Translations under genes and position numbers: made by a program
In this document: positions 45,540 through 57,183 of the stretch, in pieces
How the letters are laid out: each line of letters opens with the position of its first letter
How positions within the stretch are numbered: position 1 is the first letter of the stretch
The notes under the pieces: generated by a model
The model's database searches: none
The model's input: the letters and a program-made list of their open reading frames with translations, nothing else
What the model was told of the DNA's origin: nothing
From: Hypomesus transpacificus
Taxonomy: Eukaryota; Chordata; Actinopteri; Osmeriformes; Osmeridae
Length of the DNA stretch: 64,000 nucleotides
Assembly (NCBI RefSeq): GCF_021917145.1
Contig: NC_061061.1
Coordinates: 4,473,390 to 4,537,389 of the forward strand
Direction: 5' to 3'

Positions 45540-46433
45540 TCCCTACACACTGCGTCAAGACCTTACGACGTCTTGGTGTTAACCACATCGATCATCTTTG
45601 ACATGAAGAGAATCTCAGACATGTAGAATAAGAAACTTATCATGATTGTACAGATTTTGTTTTTAAATGAACCCGTTGACAATATTGTATTTTAAGTATT
45701 GTATTATATGCCCTCTTGAATGTTTATTTGTTTATGTTGTTCTTATTTTTGTGCTTTTTTGTGCTTTTTTTTTATCATACGTTTTAATATCTAGATGAAT
45801 GGAATTGTGGAGAGAGCCTCAGTGTCAGCACTTGGTGTAACACCAGAAGTCTGATTGTGCCTGCTTTCTCCCTTCTAAATCACCACTACTATCATACTGG
45901 CTGTGTTTTTACTGTCAAAACAATGGTTGCGTGGCCTTAATGTTTATTTGTCATTTTTATTAGAAAAGGAGCAAGCATGTTTGAGCATTCTCAATACTAG
46001 CCAATTTAAGGATGTTTCTTATTTTTGTCTAGTTGTTTGTGTGCAGTTCCAAAATCTATGTACAGTACTAAACATTACAATGAACAGTACTAAACAATAC
46101 AATGAAACATGCCTGTATCTGCTGTTTTATTTTTCAACATCATTGGCAAGGGAAGTAATGGTCTCTTTAAATTCTAAGAATCATATTGTTATGCAAAATT
46201 AATTTTATGTTGGCAAACAGGCAGCTTACACTAAAGAACCTAATTTTGAAGGGATACATTGTGTCAGGGTTTATGTTTGTGATGGTTAACAAGTTAATCG
46301 CGAACACAAGCTAACAGTGGAAGCAATCTTTGGAAAGAAGGAAGTTTCGTATATCATATGTTTCTCGTCTGATTTGAGTTCCCCAATTTTTATGGTATCA
46401 AGTCTCATGGTGTGACGAGGATAATAGGAATCA
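45540..46433 (+). other. brd9: brd9 3' UTR and intergenic DNA
   Basis: T-rich sequence follows the brd9 stop. I see no canonical AATAAA in the first few hundred bases, so the mRNA end is not placed. No other gene is visible. Confidence 0.4.
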
Positions 46434-46604
46434 AGTGGCTGAGCGGTTAGGGAAGTGGGCTATTAATCTGAAGGTTGCCGGTTCGATTCCCGGCCATGCC
46501 ACTGACGTTGTATCCTTGGGCAAGGCACTTCCCCCTACTTGCCTGGGGGGAATGTCCCTGTACTTACTGTAAATCGCTCTGGATAAGAGCATCTGCTAAA
46601 TGAC
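46434..46604 (+). mobile_element. tRNA-derived SINE, copy 2
   Basis: The head has an A box (TGGCTGAGCGGTTAGGG, Leu/Ser-tRNA-like) and a B box (GGTTCGATTCC). The body is TCCTTGGGCAAGGCACTTCC and GTCCCTGTACTTACTGTAAA. The tail is TCTGGATAAGAGCATCTGCT. It is the same family as 18602-18775, in the opposite orientation. The acceptor-stem region does not pair as a functional tRNA, and the conserved non-tRNA body identifies it as a SINE. Confidence 0.87.
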
Positions 46605-46740
46605 CGAATTAATGAATTAATGGATATCTTTCATAAAGAGCTCAGCTGTGAAAATGCCTCAATTATAGCAATAATAATAATGCAAATCCAATGCTACAGA
46701 TGTTTCAAAAGAACAGCATTTGTAAAAGCACACAGGCATT

Positions 46741-47841
46741 GGGCCAAAACACTGCCGAGGCATCTGAGCGGACGCGCTTGGAGACTATCGGGCATGCGCA
46801 TTCTTTTTTTTTTCCAAGGACGTTTCCATAGTACTGGATCTGTACTATAGTTAAACTTCTGCGACAACCGTGGAAAGCGTACTGGTACGTAAACCATACA
46901 AAATTACCTAGATAGGCTAAGTAGTTGGCTTTTTTTTTTTAACACATTTTCACCCGACCCATGGACAACTAGTCTGCTTTTTCATGCACGTTATGATGAG
47001 AAAAATCAGAAACTAATTAAAGCTAACTGGGTGTGACAGGGCAATCAAGACATCGCCGGATCCTTATGCTACTGAAGTCTAACTGACAGCTTTGGAAGCC
47101 AAGAATGGTAGATGGCTAGCTAGCTAAATGTAAGTAAACTTTTCTGGGAAACTTGACATGATGATTTAAGTTTTGATTTATGTTACCAAATGTACTCAAG
47201 AATCGATTGCGATTGTGGTAAAGTAGAGCTGACGTCTCAAACAAAAATTAAACTGACGTATCAATTTAGCTGTCTCTTTTCCGTCACATTTCACTCTCAG
47301 GTTGTTGCATGGTCAGTTTTAGTGACAAGGGGAAATATGGTCACGTTATGCAAAACTTCGGACACAACGAAACCTGTGACTGCGATGAGAGCAAATAGGA
47401 TCCTTGGGTTTTACTGCTCTTGCTAGGCAACCACATTTCACCCGTCATTATGCCCACGAGCCAAAGATAGTGTGCGTGTGTGTACACCAACATTAACTCG
47501 TACTCTTCTAAACATGCAGGACAAATGGACTCTTGTGATGTTACAACTTTCTCCAAGTGGCTGCTTGGGAAACATCCTGCGTGTGTAACTTCTGTTTAAA
47601 GTTGAAGGAACAGGAACAAATTAAGAGAGCGTGAAAAAAAGGTATGTGGGATGTTAGCGCTTGCTTTTAATATTGGAAAGAGTTCCTGACGCCATTATTG
47701 CCTGTGAGGGATGGTAAATATGACAGTAATTTCACTAGCAAATCAGCTACCCTAGAAGTACATTGTGGTGTCGGTTTGCTGTATGAGGAATGTTGAGGAT
47801 TTGTTCACAAAAGATTCCATTCTTTTCCGTATGGTCTAAAG
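46741..47841 (+). promoter_or_regulatory. zdhhc11: zdhhc11 promoter and 5' leader region
   Basis: A CpG-containing stretch carries an NRF1-like half site GCATGCGCA at 46792-46800. Possible untranslated-exon donors are AAAT|GTAAGT at 47129 and AAAG|GTATGT at 47641. The coding exon may begin after TCTAAAG directly before the ATG. The transcription start and leader splicing cannot be fixed from sequence alone. Confidence 0.45.
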
Positions 47842-50577
47842 ATGAACTGCTGTAGACGAAGGCTGAGACGCACAGCCCCTGCAAGCAGCAGAAGCAGGAA
47901 TGAACTGGTGCCCGCCAGCGTTCCCAAGGTCAATGGCTGGTCATGCCCCCCACACATTTTCCAGCTGATTGGCTGGATGGTGTACATCTACATGGTCATC
48001 GTGGGCTTCGGTATCTACATACCCCTCCTGCCATCTCTGTGGAAGCTGGCTGCGTACTCTGTATCCTTTCACAACCAAGACAGTCCTATGCTTCGAAGTG
48101 TATGAATATCTTTAAGGTCTCATGAGACTGTAGGCTGTGAAACTATTGCAGACTTGGTTCTTTGTCTCAATTGCTAGTTGCCCATGTTGCCCACCACAGG
48201 CATCACCACTGCTCTTGTGTTGAATCCTGTATGAGGTCACCCCCTCCTTAACTTGACTATAGACATTGAAACAGTTGGTTTATTCAGACTTGACACTACG
48301 TCCTACATAAAGATGCTTTTGTGCTGTACAATGGTGTCTTCTGAGATAGGAGAGCCAAAGTAGTTAAAATGATGTAAATGAATGTACAGTTACCACTTAA
48401 TTTAAACATTGGTGTCATGGTTCGGTACTATTTGCTTCTCAGTGTGGATTTTGCTTTGACATCCTCTCTGACATTCTTTCTCATGCATTTTGCCTTGACA
48501 TTCTCTCTGCAGCTGATTGCGATAGCTTTCACTGTTCACCTGGTTGCTCACATTGCTGCTGTGAGCATAGACCCAGCGCACACCAATGTGCGGACCAAAA
48601 TAGACTACACCAAATCATTGCCTTTCTTTGACAGGAATAAACAACCTCATGTTATCCATAACCTACACTGCTACCTGTGTGATGTCCAGGTGTACGTACT
48701 GACCTAAATGTGTGACCTCCACAACATTTTGATTGAAAATATTGACTTAATACAATACTTAAGATATATCATATGTCACAACGTACTACTCATTCCGGGC
48801 ATAACAAAGAGATGCATTACATAGTTTGAATTAAGGAATTTCTGATTATTTAAAAGGGGCCCTGAAGTAAAACACTGTGGCGTTTGTCATAAGTGTGTTG
48901 AGAACTTTGACCACCACTGCAAATGGCTGAACACCTGTGTGGGTGGAAGAAACTACTGGTAAGAGAAAGTTAATTCTATGTGAGGAACAAATGTCCACTC
49001 TCTTCAGAATGTCTTAACGGCTGGGATATTCTTCTCTTTCCCACAGGTACTTCTTTGTGACTTTGCTATCTGCCACACTGGGTGTGTCTCTGCTTCTTAT
49101 GGTTATCTCGTTCATATTCATCCAGCACTACATGGACCCTGCCAGCCTCCGGACGGCACCACAGTTCGACAGTGAGTCTTTGCTTAGTAATTGGCCTGTT
49201 TTTTATGGTTTCAGACATTAAAAGCAATCCTATCAGGCCTTGATCTTGCTTATAGTTGTACTGCTCATGACTAGAATCATAAGCAACACATTCTAAGTCC
49301 TGCAAAATGCTGTGTTGTCGTGTGTGCAGCTGTAGTGAATAACGGAACATGGCTAGTGTTCTTGCCGCTGGTCGCAATGGAGACGAGCTCCGTTGCTATC
49401 CTGGTTGTGGCCTTTGTCACCATCCTGATCCTTCTCATCTGTCTGCTGCTGCTTGGCCACCTGCTGGGGTTCCACTTCTACATCTGTGAGTTTAAAAGCA
49501 TGTGCCCTCACATACTGAGGAAGTGTCTTCAAACAAATGATACTATTTTTAGTACGTCTGCATAGACACACTTTGAATGTCTTCATACCGTGTATTTTTT
49601 TGTGTAATTGTCTGTGCAGTGGCCAACAATATGAGCACGTATGACTACATAATGAAACAGCGCCAGAAGGAAGCCAGCAAGCGTGACGTTGAGGCAGGGA
49701 TCTCCAAACATTCCAATAACAATGGCAAGGGGGACCAGGTCAGACATCTTATCTTATCAGCCTTCTAAGGATGACCACAGATGGTAGAATCATTGATAAT
49801 TGAAAAGTTCAGTGACTGCGCCACAAAATGTTTTGGTTTGGATTTTTGATTTTAGAATCCAGAGACTTCTGTTGACTGTGAAGCATCTTTGTCACACAGC
49901 GTGGGGTATGGTCAAGTTACAATGGAAACACTGTACCCAATTATACCGTTAACACTATTCATTGCACAATGTTGCTTAGCACCAGTTTGTTCTCTTTGTG
50001 CTGAACTTCACAAGGGCATAAAGCAGCTACCTTCTACATTTTGTCATCTGTTTATTTGGTCCCACAGTACCTGCAAGTATGAGGAAAAAAGAGAAATTGC
50101 AAGTCGACTCTCTGAGTCCATCTGCACTGAGGTTAGTTCTACTTTGTTGTTTGTTTTTTGTACAGCTGAATATCTTGTTTGTTTACCTGTTGACTATCCC
50201 CTATGGTGCTTTTAACATTTAGTTGAAGAATGTTCAGAAATTGTCAAATAAGGAGAACAGTATCTTCTATGGGACAGAACTACCCATGAACGACGCACCA
50301 GGTAAGATTGACTGTGTAGGAGTTGAGCATTGTCACTCACACAATGGTAAAACTAATTATCAGTGTGCTGACCAGTGTAATTGAATAGATTTTCACTCCT
50401 AATTTCCTCTTTCCCGGAGTTTTAATAGTGATGGGTGACATCTCAGGTTTTAGGCTGGCAGGTGGCCAAGGGGGCCAGTGTGTGGAGCAACCTGGAGGGA
50501 AGTCTGTGGAGGGGGTTCCCATCATCCATAACTCCCTGGGGAGCTCCGTGATGGAGCCCGAGGGAGCTCATCTGTAG
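47842..50577 (+). CDS. zdhhc11: DHHC palmitoyltransferase Zdhhc11, 9 coding exons
   Basis: This is a membrane S-acyltransferase that palmitoylates cysteines. Human ZDHHC11 is also reported to act in STING/NF-kB signalling (family knowledge). Exons: 47842-48060, 48513-48691, 48857-48958, 49047-49171, 49330-49485, 49620-49738, 50078-50131, 50223-50301, 50447-50577. They sum to 1164 nt, 387 aa. Likely membrane segments are at about 39-60, 74-92, 168-193 and 216-250, with the zinc/DHHC domain between the second and third. That domain has CYLC (126-129), HCGVCHKC (139-146) and DHHC with catalytic Cys about 154, then CVGGRNYW. The exon 2/3 junction was chosen because only GT|GTACGT to AAAAG|GGGCC keeps the frame and the C-x2-C-x9-HC spacing. 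The start of exon 7 is uncertain (50078 chosen over 50068 for phase). The cytosolic tail ends EPEGAHL. Neighbour order (brd9, then tppp) supports the identity. Confidence 0.86.
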
Positions 50578-51003
50578 CTGGTCTCAGATGCACAGCACGG
50601 GGCCATGGTTTCTATGATACACACCTCTTGGGAATTATTCCTGGATATCACAGCTCTATTGAATTACCACACACTGGACCACTGTTGACTATACTGATTA
50701 TGATTTAGGACTTTTGGGACTAAAGATTTAATAGGTATCTGACACAGAATCATTTGGACCTTCCTTGAACTTTGCTGAAATGAGACAATGGCCATTCAGC
50801 TCCTCAGAATTTGCACAGGCTTTTTAGGAACACATTTTACCAGGATAAATAATTTTAACATTTTAGTTGTTCAAGTATGTAATGGTACCAATTAATTGCA
50901 TTTGAAAAGCTACTACTTTTATCTGAATTTAATAATAATAGAATTATGTAATTACTTTCTAAAAGTGTAGTTCAAAGAGGCTACTGCTTTTTCTGAATTT
51001 AAT

Positions 51004-51009
51004 AATAAA
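51004..51009 (+). terminator. zdhhc11: Probable zdhhc11 polyadenylation signal
   Basis: AATAAA about 430 nt after the stop codon. Another AATAAA occurs near 51346 and could serve a longer 3' UTR. Confidence 0.5.
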
Positions 51010-51959
51010 TATGCACATTAAATTTCTCATGAAGTGTCATCTTTGTTTATTTTTGTACATGTCTTTTTTGCAAGGTGACCACACAGTGGAGCTATTGAGA
51101 CTGTGAATCACAAGCAATGACTGTCATTCATGTGTGCCTTCAGTACATTTAATGGACTAGCAACGTAACGTGACCTGCCTATTACAAGCCTTTTGCCATA
51201 GCACCGATTTTGCATAAAGCTATAACTCTGAGCGCTGTCTCATCTCTTGAGTTCATGCTGTATCAAGCAGGACAGGTTATATAATCGTTATGTTCATGAT
51301 CATTATTACTGGTTGTGTAATACGTTAAAAAACTTCCGTACCGTGGAATAAAATGGTGTAATTGAAAATGAAAGACCTTCAAGTAGCTCTACATAAATGA
51401 CATTTGTCCTGAAGTTCGAAAGGCAAAACGGTATATGCAAATCACGCATGAACGTTTCGGCTACTTTCGACCAGTTTGAATCTCTTATCTGTGATTTAAA
51501 TGTGCCTTGCCATAAGAGAGAATCCCACTGTCTGTTTGGTCACCAACCCTCAAGACTGGAGACATCCTGTACTCAAGTTCCTGCCAAAGTGCATTTCCTG
51601 CTGATAATTAATGTTATTCTTTTAAAAACATGTTTTACTGGTGCGTGCCATAGCCTCTGACCCTGAGCCGTGCTACTGGATTTTTGCATGTAGCGGCTGT
51701 TCCAAGCATCTACTTAAAATATATATCTTATAGCAATTAAAAACATTATTAAATGTTTAACGAATTAATAAATAATATAAACACTAAACAAAATAATTTA
51801 TGCTGCAAAGTAAGTGACTGAGAAAAAATTATAGTTTCTATGTTAATGTCAGTTTTACCAATACATATTGGTTGAGAATTTCTGCTAAATATTGTTCCAT
51901 TTAATTGCATGTTGAGATTAAGGCCTAGCCTTTATTTCCTAAACCATCACAATCGCGCA

Positions 51960-52164
51960 GCGAATGGTTGATAGAGCTCTTCCCAGCCAATCAGTGGGCT
52001 AGATTTGATATCGCATCTCTCAGGAATTCAACCATCAAGAAGATTCGAGCACGGGTAGCGGGAGAACAGTGTTATTACCAAAGCACGCTCAACCGCCTAC
52101 GGTCCAACGCCCATCGACGCGCAATTATGTTATTGTGGAATTAACATCTGATAGCAAGAAGAAG
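51960..52164 (+). promoter_or_regulatory. tppp: tppp promoter and untranslated first exon
   Basis: A CCAAT box lies at 51987-51991 in a locally CpG-richer segment, followed by sequence ending at a donor GAAG|GTAAAT (52164/52165). Joining this to the acceptor before 57120 places an in-frame stop upstream and leaves the first in-frame ATG at 57184. This fits a non-coding first exon. The 5' border is not visible. Confidence 0.5.
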
Positions 52165-55100
52165 GTAAATATTAAATAGGCTGCATATATTTTGTGACTC
52201 TATTATTGACTATGCAATGCATTTTAAAAGTTAATCAGCTGTGTATATTGACAGTTATTTGTTTTACTGTGTGCATTGTCTCATCGATCCATTTTCTTTT
52301 CATTTAAACAAACGTATTTTATAGAAATTGTCTCAAGGACGTCAGCACGTCGTTTATTGGTTTCGGTTGTGAAATCACGGTCTTTCTGACACCGTTGGTT
52401 GTCAGTAACAATCATTAACCTTTCCGTGGTTGTTGTCAATGTAGGCTGAGTAGATTTTCTGTAAACACGCTCCATCATTTAGGTTTACTGACAAAACAGG
52501 GGCTGCTGCAGACTATGCTGGACAATAACAATGATCACGTGGACACGTATTCCCCAGCTTGAGCATGATTCTGGCATTTCAAGTTTATGTAACGTGTCTC
52601 GCTTAAACATGCCTTTGGTTGGTATATCAAATCGTTCTTCTATGTAAGCTTATAGACTACCACGACCGTGCGTATATCATAATTTAATGCAGCCTTTATA
52701 ATCATGTGCACCAGTGGTCTACACGTTTATCACTGGCACACAGTCTGGCTATTGCAAAGCCTCTGCCCTGGAGCTGCTTCCTTGTTCAAGATGCTATTCT
52801 TACATAATGGACGGAGGCTTACATCTAGTAGGTCTACAGTTAGACTACTATAAAAAGGTGTAATATAGTAGGCTGTAGGCCTACCAAGCAGGTCAAAGTA
52901 ACCACAGTGCTCCATAAAGTTATAAAACAAATGGAATGTTGTCTTCAGCTTATTTGTTATATATTTTTTATACATTACCAGTCAGTGAACCATTCTCTTC
53001 AAATTTCCATTGTTTAGATTAAAATGCAATTTGAGCAAGACCTGTGCCTCAATGAGTGTATCAGATAAATTATGAATATGCCTAGTGTCAGTTCATTTTC
53101 GATGCAAGGAGGTATAATTTTTATTTGGTTAAAAAGCTGTTTTTCTAAAGCATGTTTGTGCATGTTTGTTTTCCCCATATGTTGGATTATGTGCGCATGA
53201 TGAGAGGATGCAGTCATTGCGTGAGTTTGCCCCAGATTTCATAGGCTGCAGTTCACTGGTCAGAGAGCCACTGGCTTTTGTCAGAAACAATTAGCGTCAT
53301 TGTATAAATTAGTCTATTTTGTGTTTCCTTAGTTAATATTCAGGTCAGGGTTCAGAAATGAAAGATTATGTCTCTGGACAAAATGAGATGGCCGTGCCTG
53401 ACTCTGCAATCTTTATTGACCCTATTAGCCTATTGATAGGAATACTATGTTGAGCTTTCAAACCTGGACATAAGGTATCATTTGCTCATTCTGTCAAGAT
53501 GTGTTTATTTTTTTTACGTTTCTTTGCATTGAACTTCATCATCAGAGTGACTGTGTGACATCAGTAGAATTGGAAAATGTAGTTGCAGTTTCCATAATAT
53601 AATTTCAAGAATGTGAAGAAGTGAATCAACGTAAGCTTCATTCCTCATTGAGTTCAGGGGATATACAGCAGGACCAGTCCTGGTCCCAGTTCAAATAGGG
53701 CTGTGTCACAACACTCTACTCAACATTTAGATGAACCAAACCCTCTCAATTTGAGGCATAACAGCAACAGAACTGTCATTGGAAACATTCATCTGCTATA
53801 TGGTAGTAGACAAGGATCCTCACACACCGTAATATTGTTTAAAATGTAAATGCGTAATATTTAATTTAACTATTAAATACTGTATGTTTTACATTTATAT
53901 GGCTTATGGTGACTATCAACAGTAACCCCATGGAAGATGCTGGTGTAACATATTGTTTCTTATCACAATGCCTTATTACAGCATTAGTGTTTGTCTGGGA
54001 TAGAGGGGGATGGAGTGGAGGGCACCGAGACACTGGGATGACTTCAGCCCCACAGGAAAGCATGGTGATGTCATCCTCTCTGGAGTGAATGGGAAGGAGG
54101 GTGAGACTGGCACAGTGGCAGACTGGGCATGGTTAGGGGGTTGGGTCAATGGTCAGTGGTACAATGGCAGTTCAGTGGGGGACTACCACTAGTTTTGAGG
54201 GCTAGTATTTCACTCCTACTGTCACCTGAGGACACAACTTGCCAGTGGAACGGCAATCAATGGCAAACTTGGCATTGTGGCCACGGAGCCGGCAGACTGG
54301 GTGAACTGGTTAGATGTGGGGCTGTGGTGGGCCACTGGTCAGACTGAGGGTTGTGGTACAGTGGCGCCATCTCCTCAGTGGTGACTTGCTGACAAGGCTG
54401 GGTTCCAGAGCAGCTGGCTGACTGGGATAGGGATCTAGATAGAGAACAGATGGGACCATGGCGAGCTCAGTCACAGTGATGGCATGATGTACACACGCCT
54501 CCCACACCTCACAGACACCTCTATCTGTGGGCAATATTGTCATCATTCTCACAGCATTTTGCTTACAGCCCCAATCGCCAGCCACGTTTGTCAATATGTC
54601 GGCCAATGCTCTGCTGACTGTTTGCTTTTCTTGAGAAGGGATGGAATATTCCTCACATGGCGAGGCGTTTGCTAGCTATAAATAGATTGAGTTAAAAATG
54701 GGCCAATTTATAGTTAAAGCACTCATCTGTGCAATGCATGGCCAGAAGGCGAGTAGTCCTGTATGTAAGCATGCTGTCATCCAGTCACAGATTTGTCTCT
54801 TGAGATCTGGACTCAACCAAATGGCTTTTCCTTTGTAGTTCACAGATATATGGGGCAAATCAGAGGCCAAAGATTGAGCTCCACAGTCTGGCAAACCCAT
54901 GGTAGTTAACCTTGTACTGTAGACATCATAAAGATGATCTAATCAAATCCCCACCATGCCAGCTAGCATTTATGACGAGAAGAGTTTCATTATTATTAGT
55001 TCTAGTTCTCTACCATAAATATTCTATACTCTGTATAATCATTACAAATATTAAACAGCCATGGAAAAGCACTACTCAGTCTGCATCTACAGTATATATT

Positions 55101-55777
55101 CCACATCATTCAGACTTAACTGTCCACATTAGCATTGGAGACTGAATAACCTTTTCTCACTGGTCTCTTGATGTTTTTGAAGAGGCTGGCTGGATGAAGA
55201 ACTGTGTCACTTGAGACAACTCACTAGAAAATGCAAAAGAGCGAGTGAAAGTAATTCTTTGTTCCACATTGATTTGGTTTCTCCCAACTGGGCACAGAGA
55301 GCTCAGCCATTGAAATGGGTTTGCCTCTGAAAATTAAACACCCTTCCAAAACCTTAGAACCGGTAACACCGGGCAAGGCAGCTGTATGTGTCTGTACATG
55401 TTGAAAGTTCTACAAAAAGTGGTGAATTCGCATTAGGTTTCGTATACCAGGTGACAGAGAACGCAAGCTGGAAAAAGATTGGGACATTTATCTGGTTGGT
55501 AACCTATCAAAATGTATTTGGTATCAAAGTAGTATTTGTTAGACAGAAAGTCTGACAAATATTTGGGACTAAGCTTGCAAAGTCTGCCTCAGGTAGTCTA
55601 GGGTTGTGTTACATCCCTTCGACTATTACCATTTATCATGTTGGAAGTTGCTCTTCCATTCTGATTCTCTCTCCATGTTGGCTGAAGTGTCTTACATGAC
55701 GTACGCCTCTTCAACCACCAGTATCAATAGTGTTACTCTGAGATATCACCATGTGTGTGCCTGTGTGTCTGTGTGTG

Positions 55778-55809
<32 letters not shown>

Positions 55810-57119
55810 GAGATACCATGGTTCAGGGCCAGACATTGCAGACACTTGCGGAGGACAATGGCCTACCAGTGTCCACTGCTCTGAATGCCATGATTGATAG
55901 AGATTAATCATCTCTTGTTTTTAAATAAGAATTGACAAGCAATACATAATAACCATTTCCAAGGGTCAACCCTAATGCCTTTTGTGGCCTTTTGCTTTTT
56001 CAATTGAAGCCATAGATTTCACAATTGTGGTGGGCGCTCACTCTGGCTCGTGTATAGAAACTTATGGTGCCACCAGTGTTGCGGGTATTGAATGAGTTCG
56101 GGAGCCATGTGAACGTGAGAGTCACAGTAGAAACAACACCACTTGGTGTAGATGTAACTCGCCTGTCATAGTTTTGGACCTTGTGCTGCTTGCTGGCAAT
56201 CTAGGTTTGAGAATCTGTTGGTTTGTACTTTGCCATGGAAACCCAGGTCAATTGAGGATGCCGAGGTGGCTATGGGAGCAACTGGAAGGTGAGCATAGTC
56301 ATTGCTTAGTGTTCAGCTTATCAACAGCTAACCAGGAGGTAATGCCCTTTCTTTGAACAAAACATTGTTAAAATTTTGGTCTTATTGTTGAAATGTGTGG
56401 TCAAATATAAGACCACCTGATAACATTTCTGGTATTCGAATACAAAACAAGTGATGCAGATTTGATCCAAGTGTCAAACGTTTTTAAAAAGATAGATGCT
56501 TCTGGTCTTTCTGTATGAATGTACACAAAGACAATGATGTCTTTAAAGAGGAATCCTTGTAGTCAGACTTGACTGAAAACATCTGGAGGGTGAGAGAGAA
56601 TTATTGTTTAAAACAAACCCTCAACAGAACGAGGACTAAAAAAGGCAGTCCTACTTGAATGACAGAAATGACCAATTTAAGGCAGCACAATTGCTTGGTT
56701 CGAAATGAATAATATTGAACAGTCAGCTGTAGATTTGTTTTACAAAGCCATAATGAATCTAATCTTAAGAGTTCTTCACCAGATATTATTTGTACTGCCA
56801 TGCCATTACAAGTTAAAGACTTTCGATTTTATCCAGGCAGATAATAAGCCATGGTATAATTGAATGTGTCATAAATATTAGGAGGGTTTAAGTTTGATTG
56901 ATTGGGCCACACAAGGTAAAGTGTGAGTGCTGATACACTACTTTGAAGAACAATAAACTGATGATGTTTACTTTTTCACTTTCATTTTTGTATGCATGCA
57001 CACAAACACGTATACAGTCACACACTCACACGTACACAATCACACACAGACACCTACAGACACAAACCACAATCTTTCACAAACTTTCTCACTCACTGTT
57101 TGTATCTTATGTTCCACAG
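52165..57119 (+). other. tppp: tppp intron 1
   Basis: About 5 kb between the untranslated first exon and the start-codon exon. It contains a TG microsatellite (55753-55809) and CA-rich low-complexity sequence (56999-57065). No other gene is visible. Confidence 0.5.
55753..55809 (+). repeat. (TG)n microsatellite
   Basis: TG dinucleotides with a few C interruptions in tppp intron 1. Confidence 0.9.
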
Positions 57120-57183
57120 CACAAAGAAACAACGTAAATCACCTATTCCAAGCAGTGTAGAGGGGGAAACCAACTACACAGGC

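Noticed and set aside
46434..46505. Functional tRNA-Leu/Ser gene
   Set aside because: The acceptor stem is not supported, and a second copy shares the same non-tRNA body and tail, so it is a SINE.
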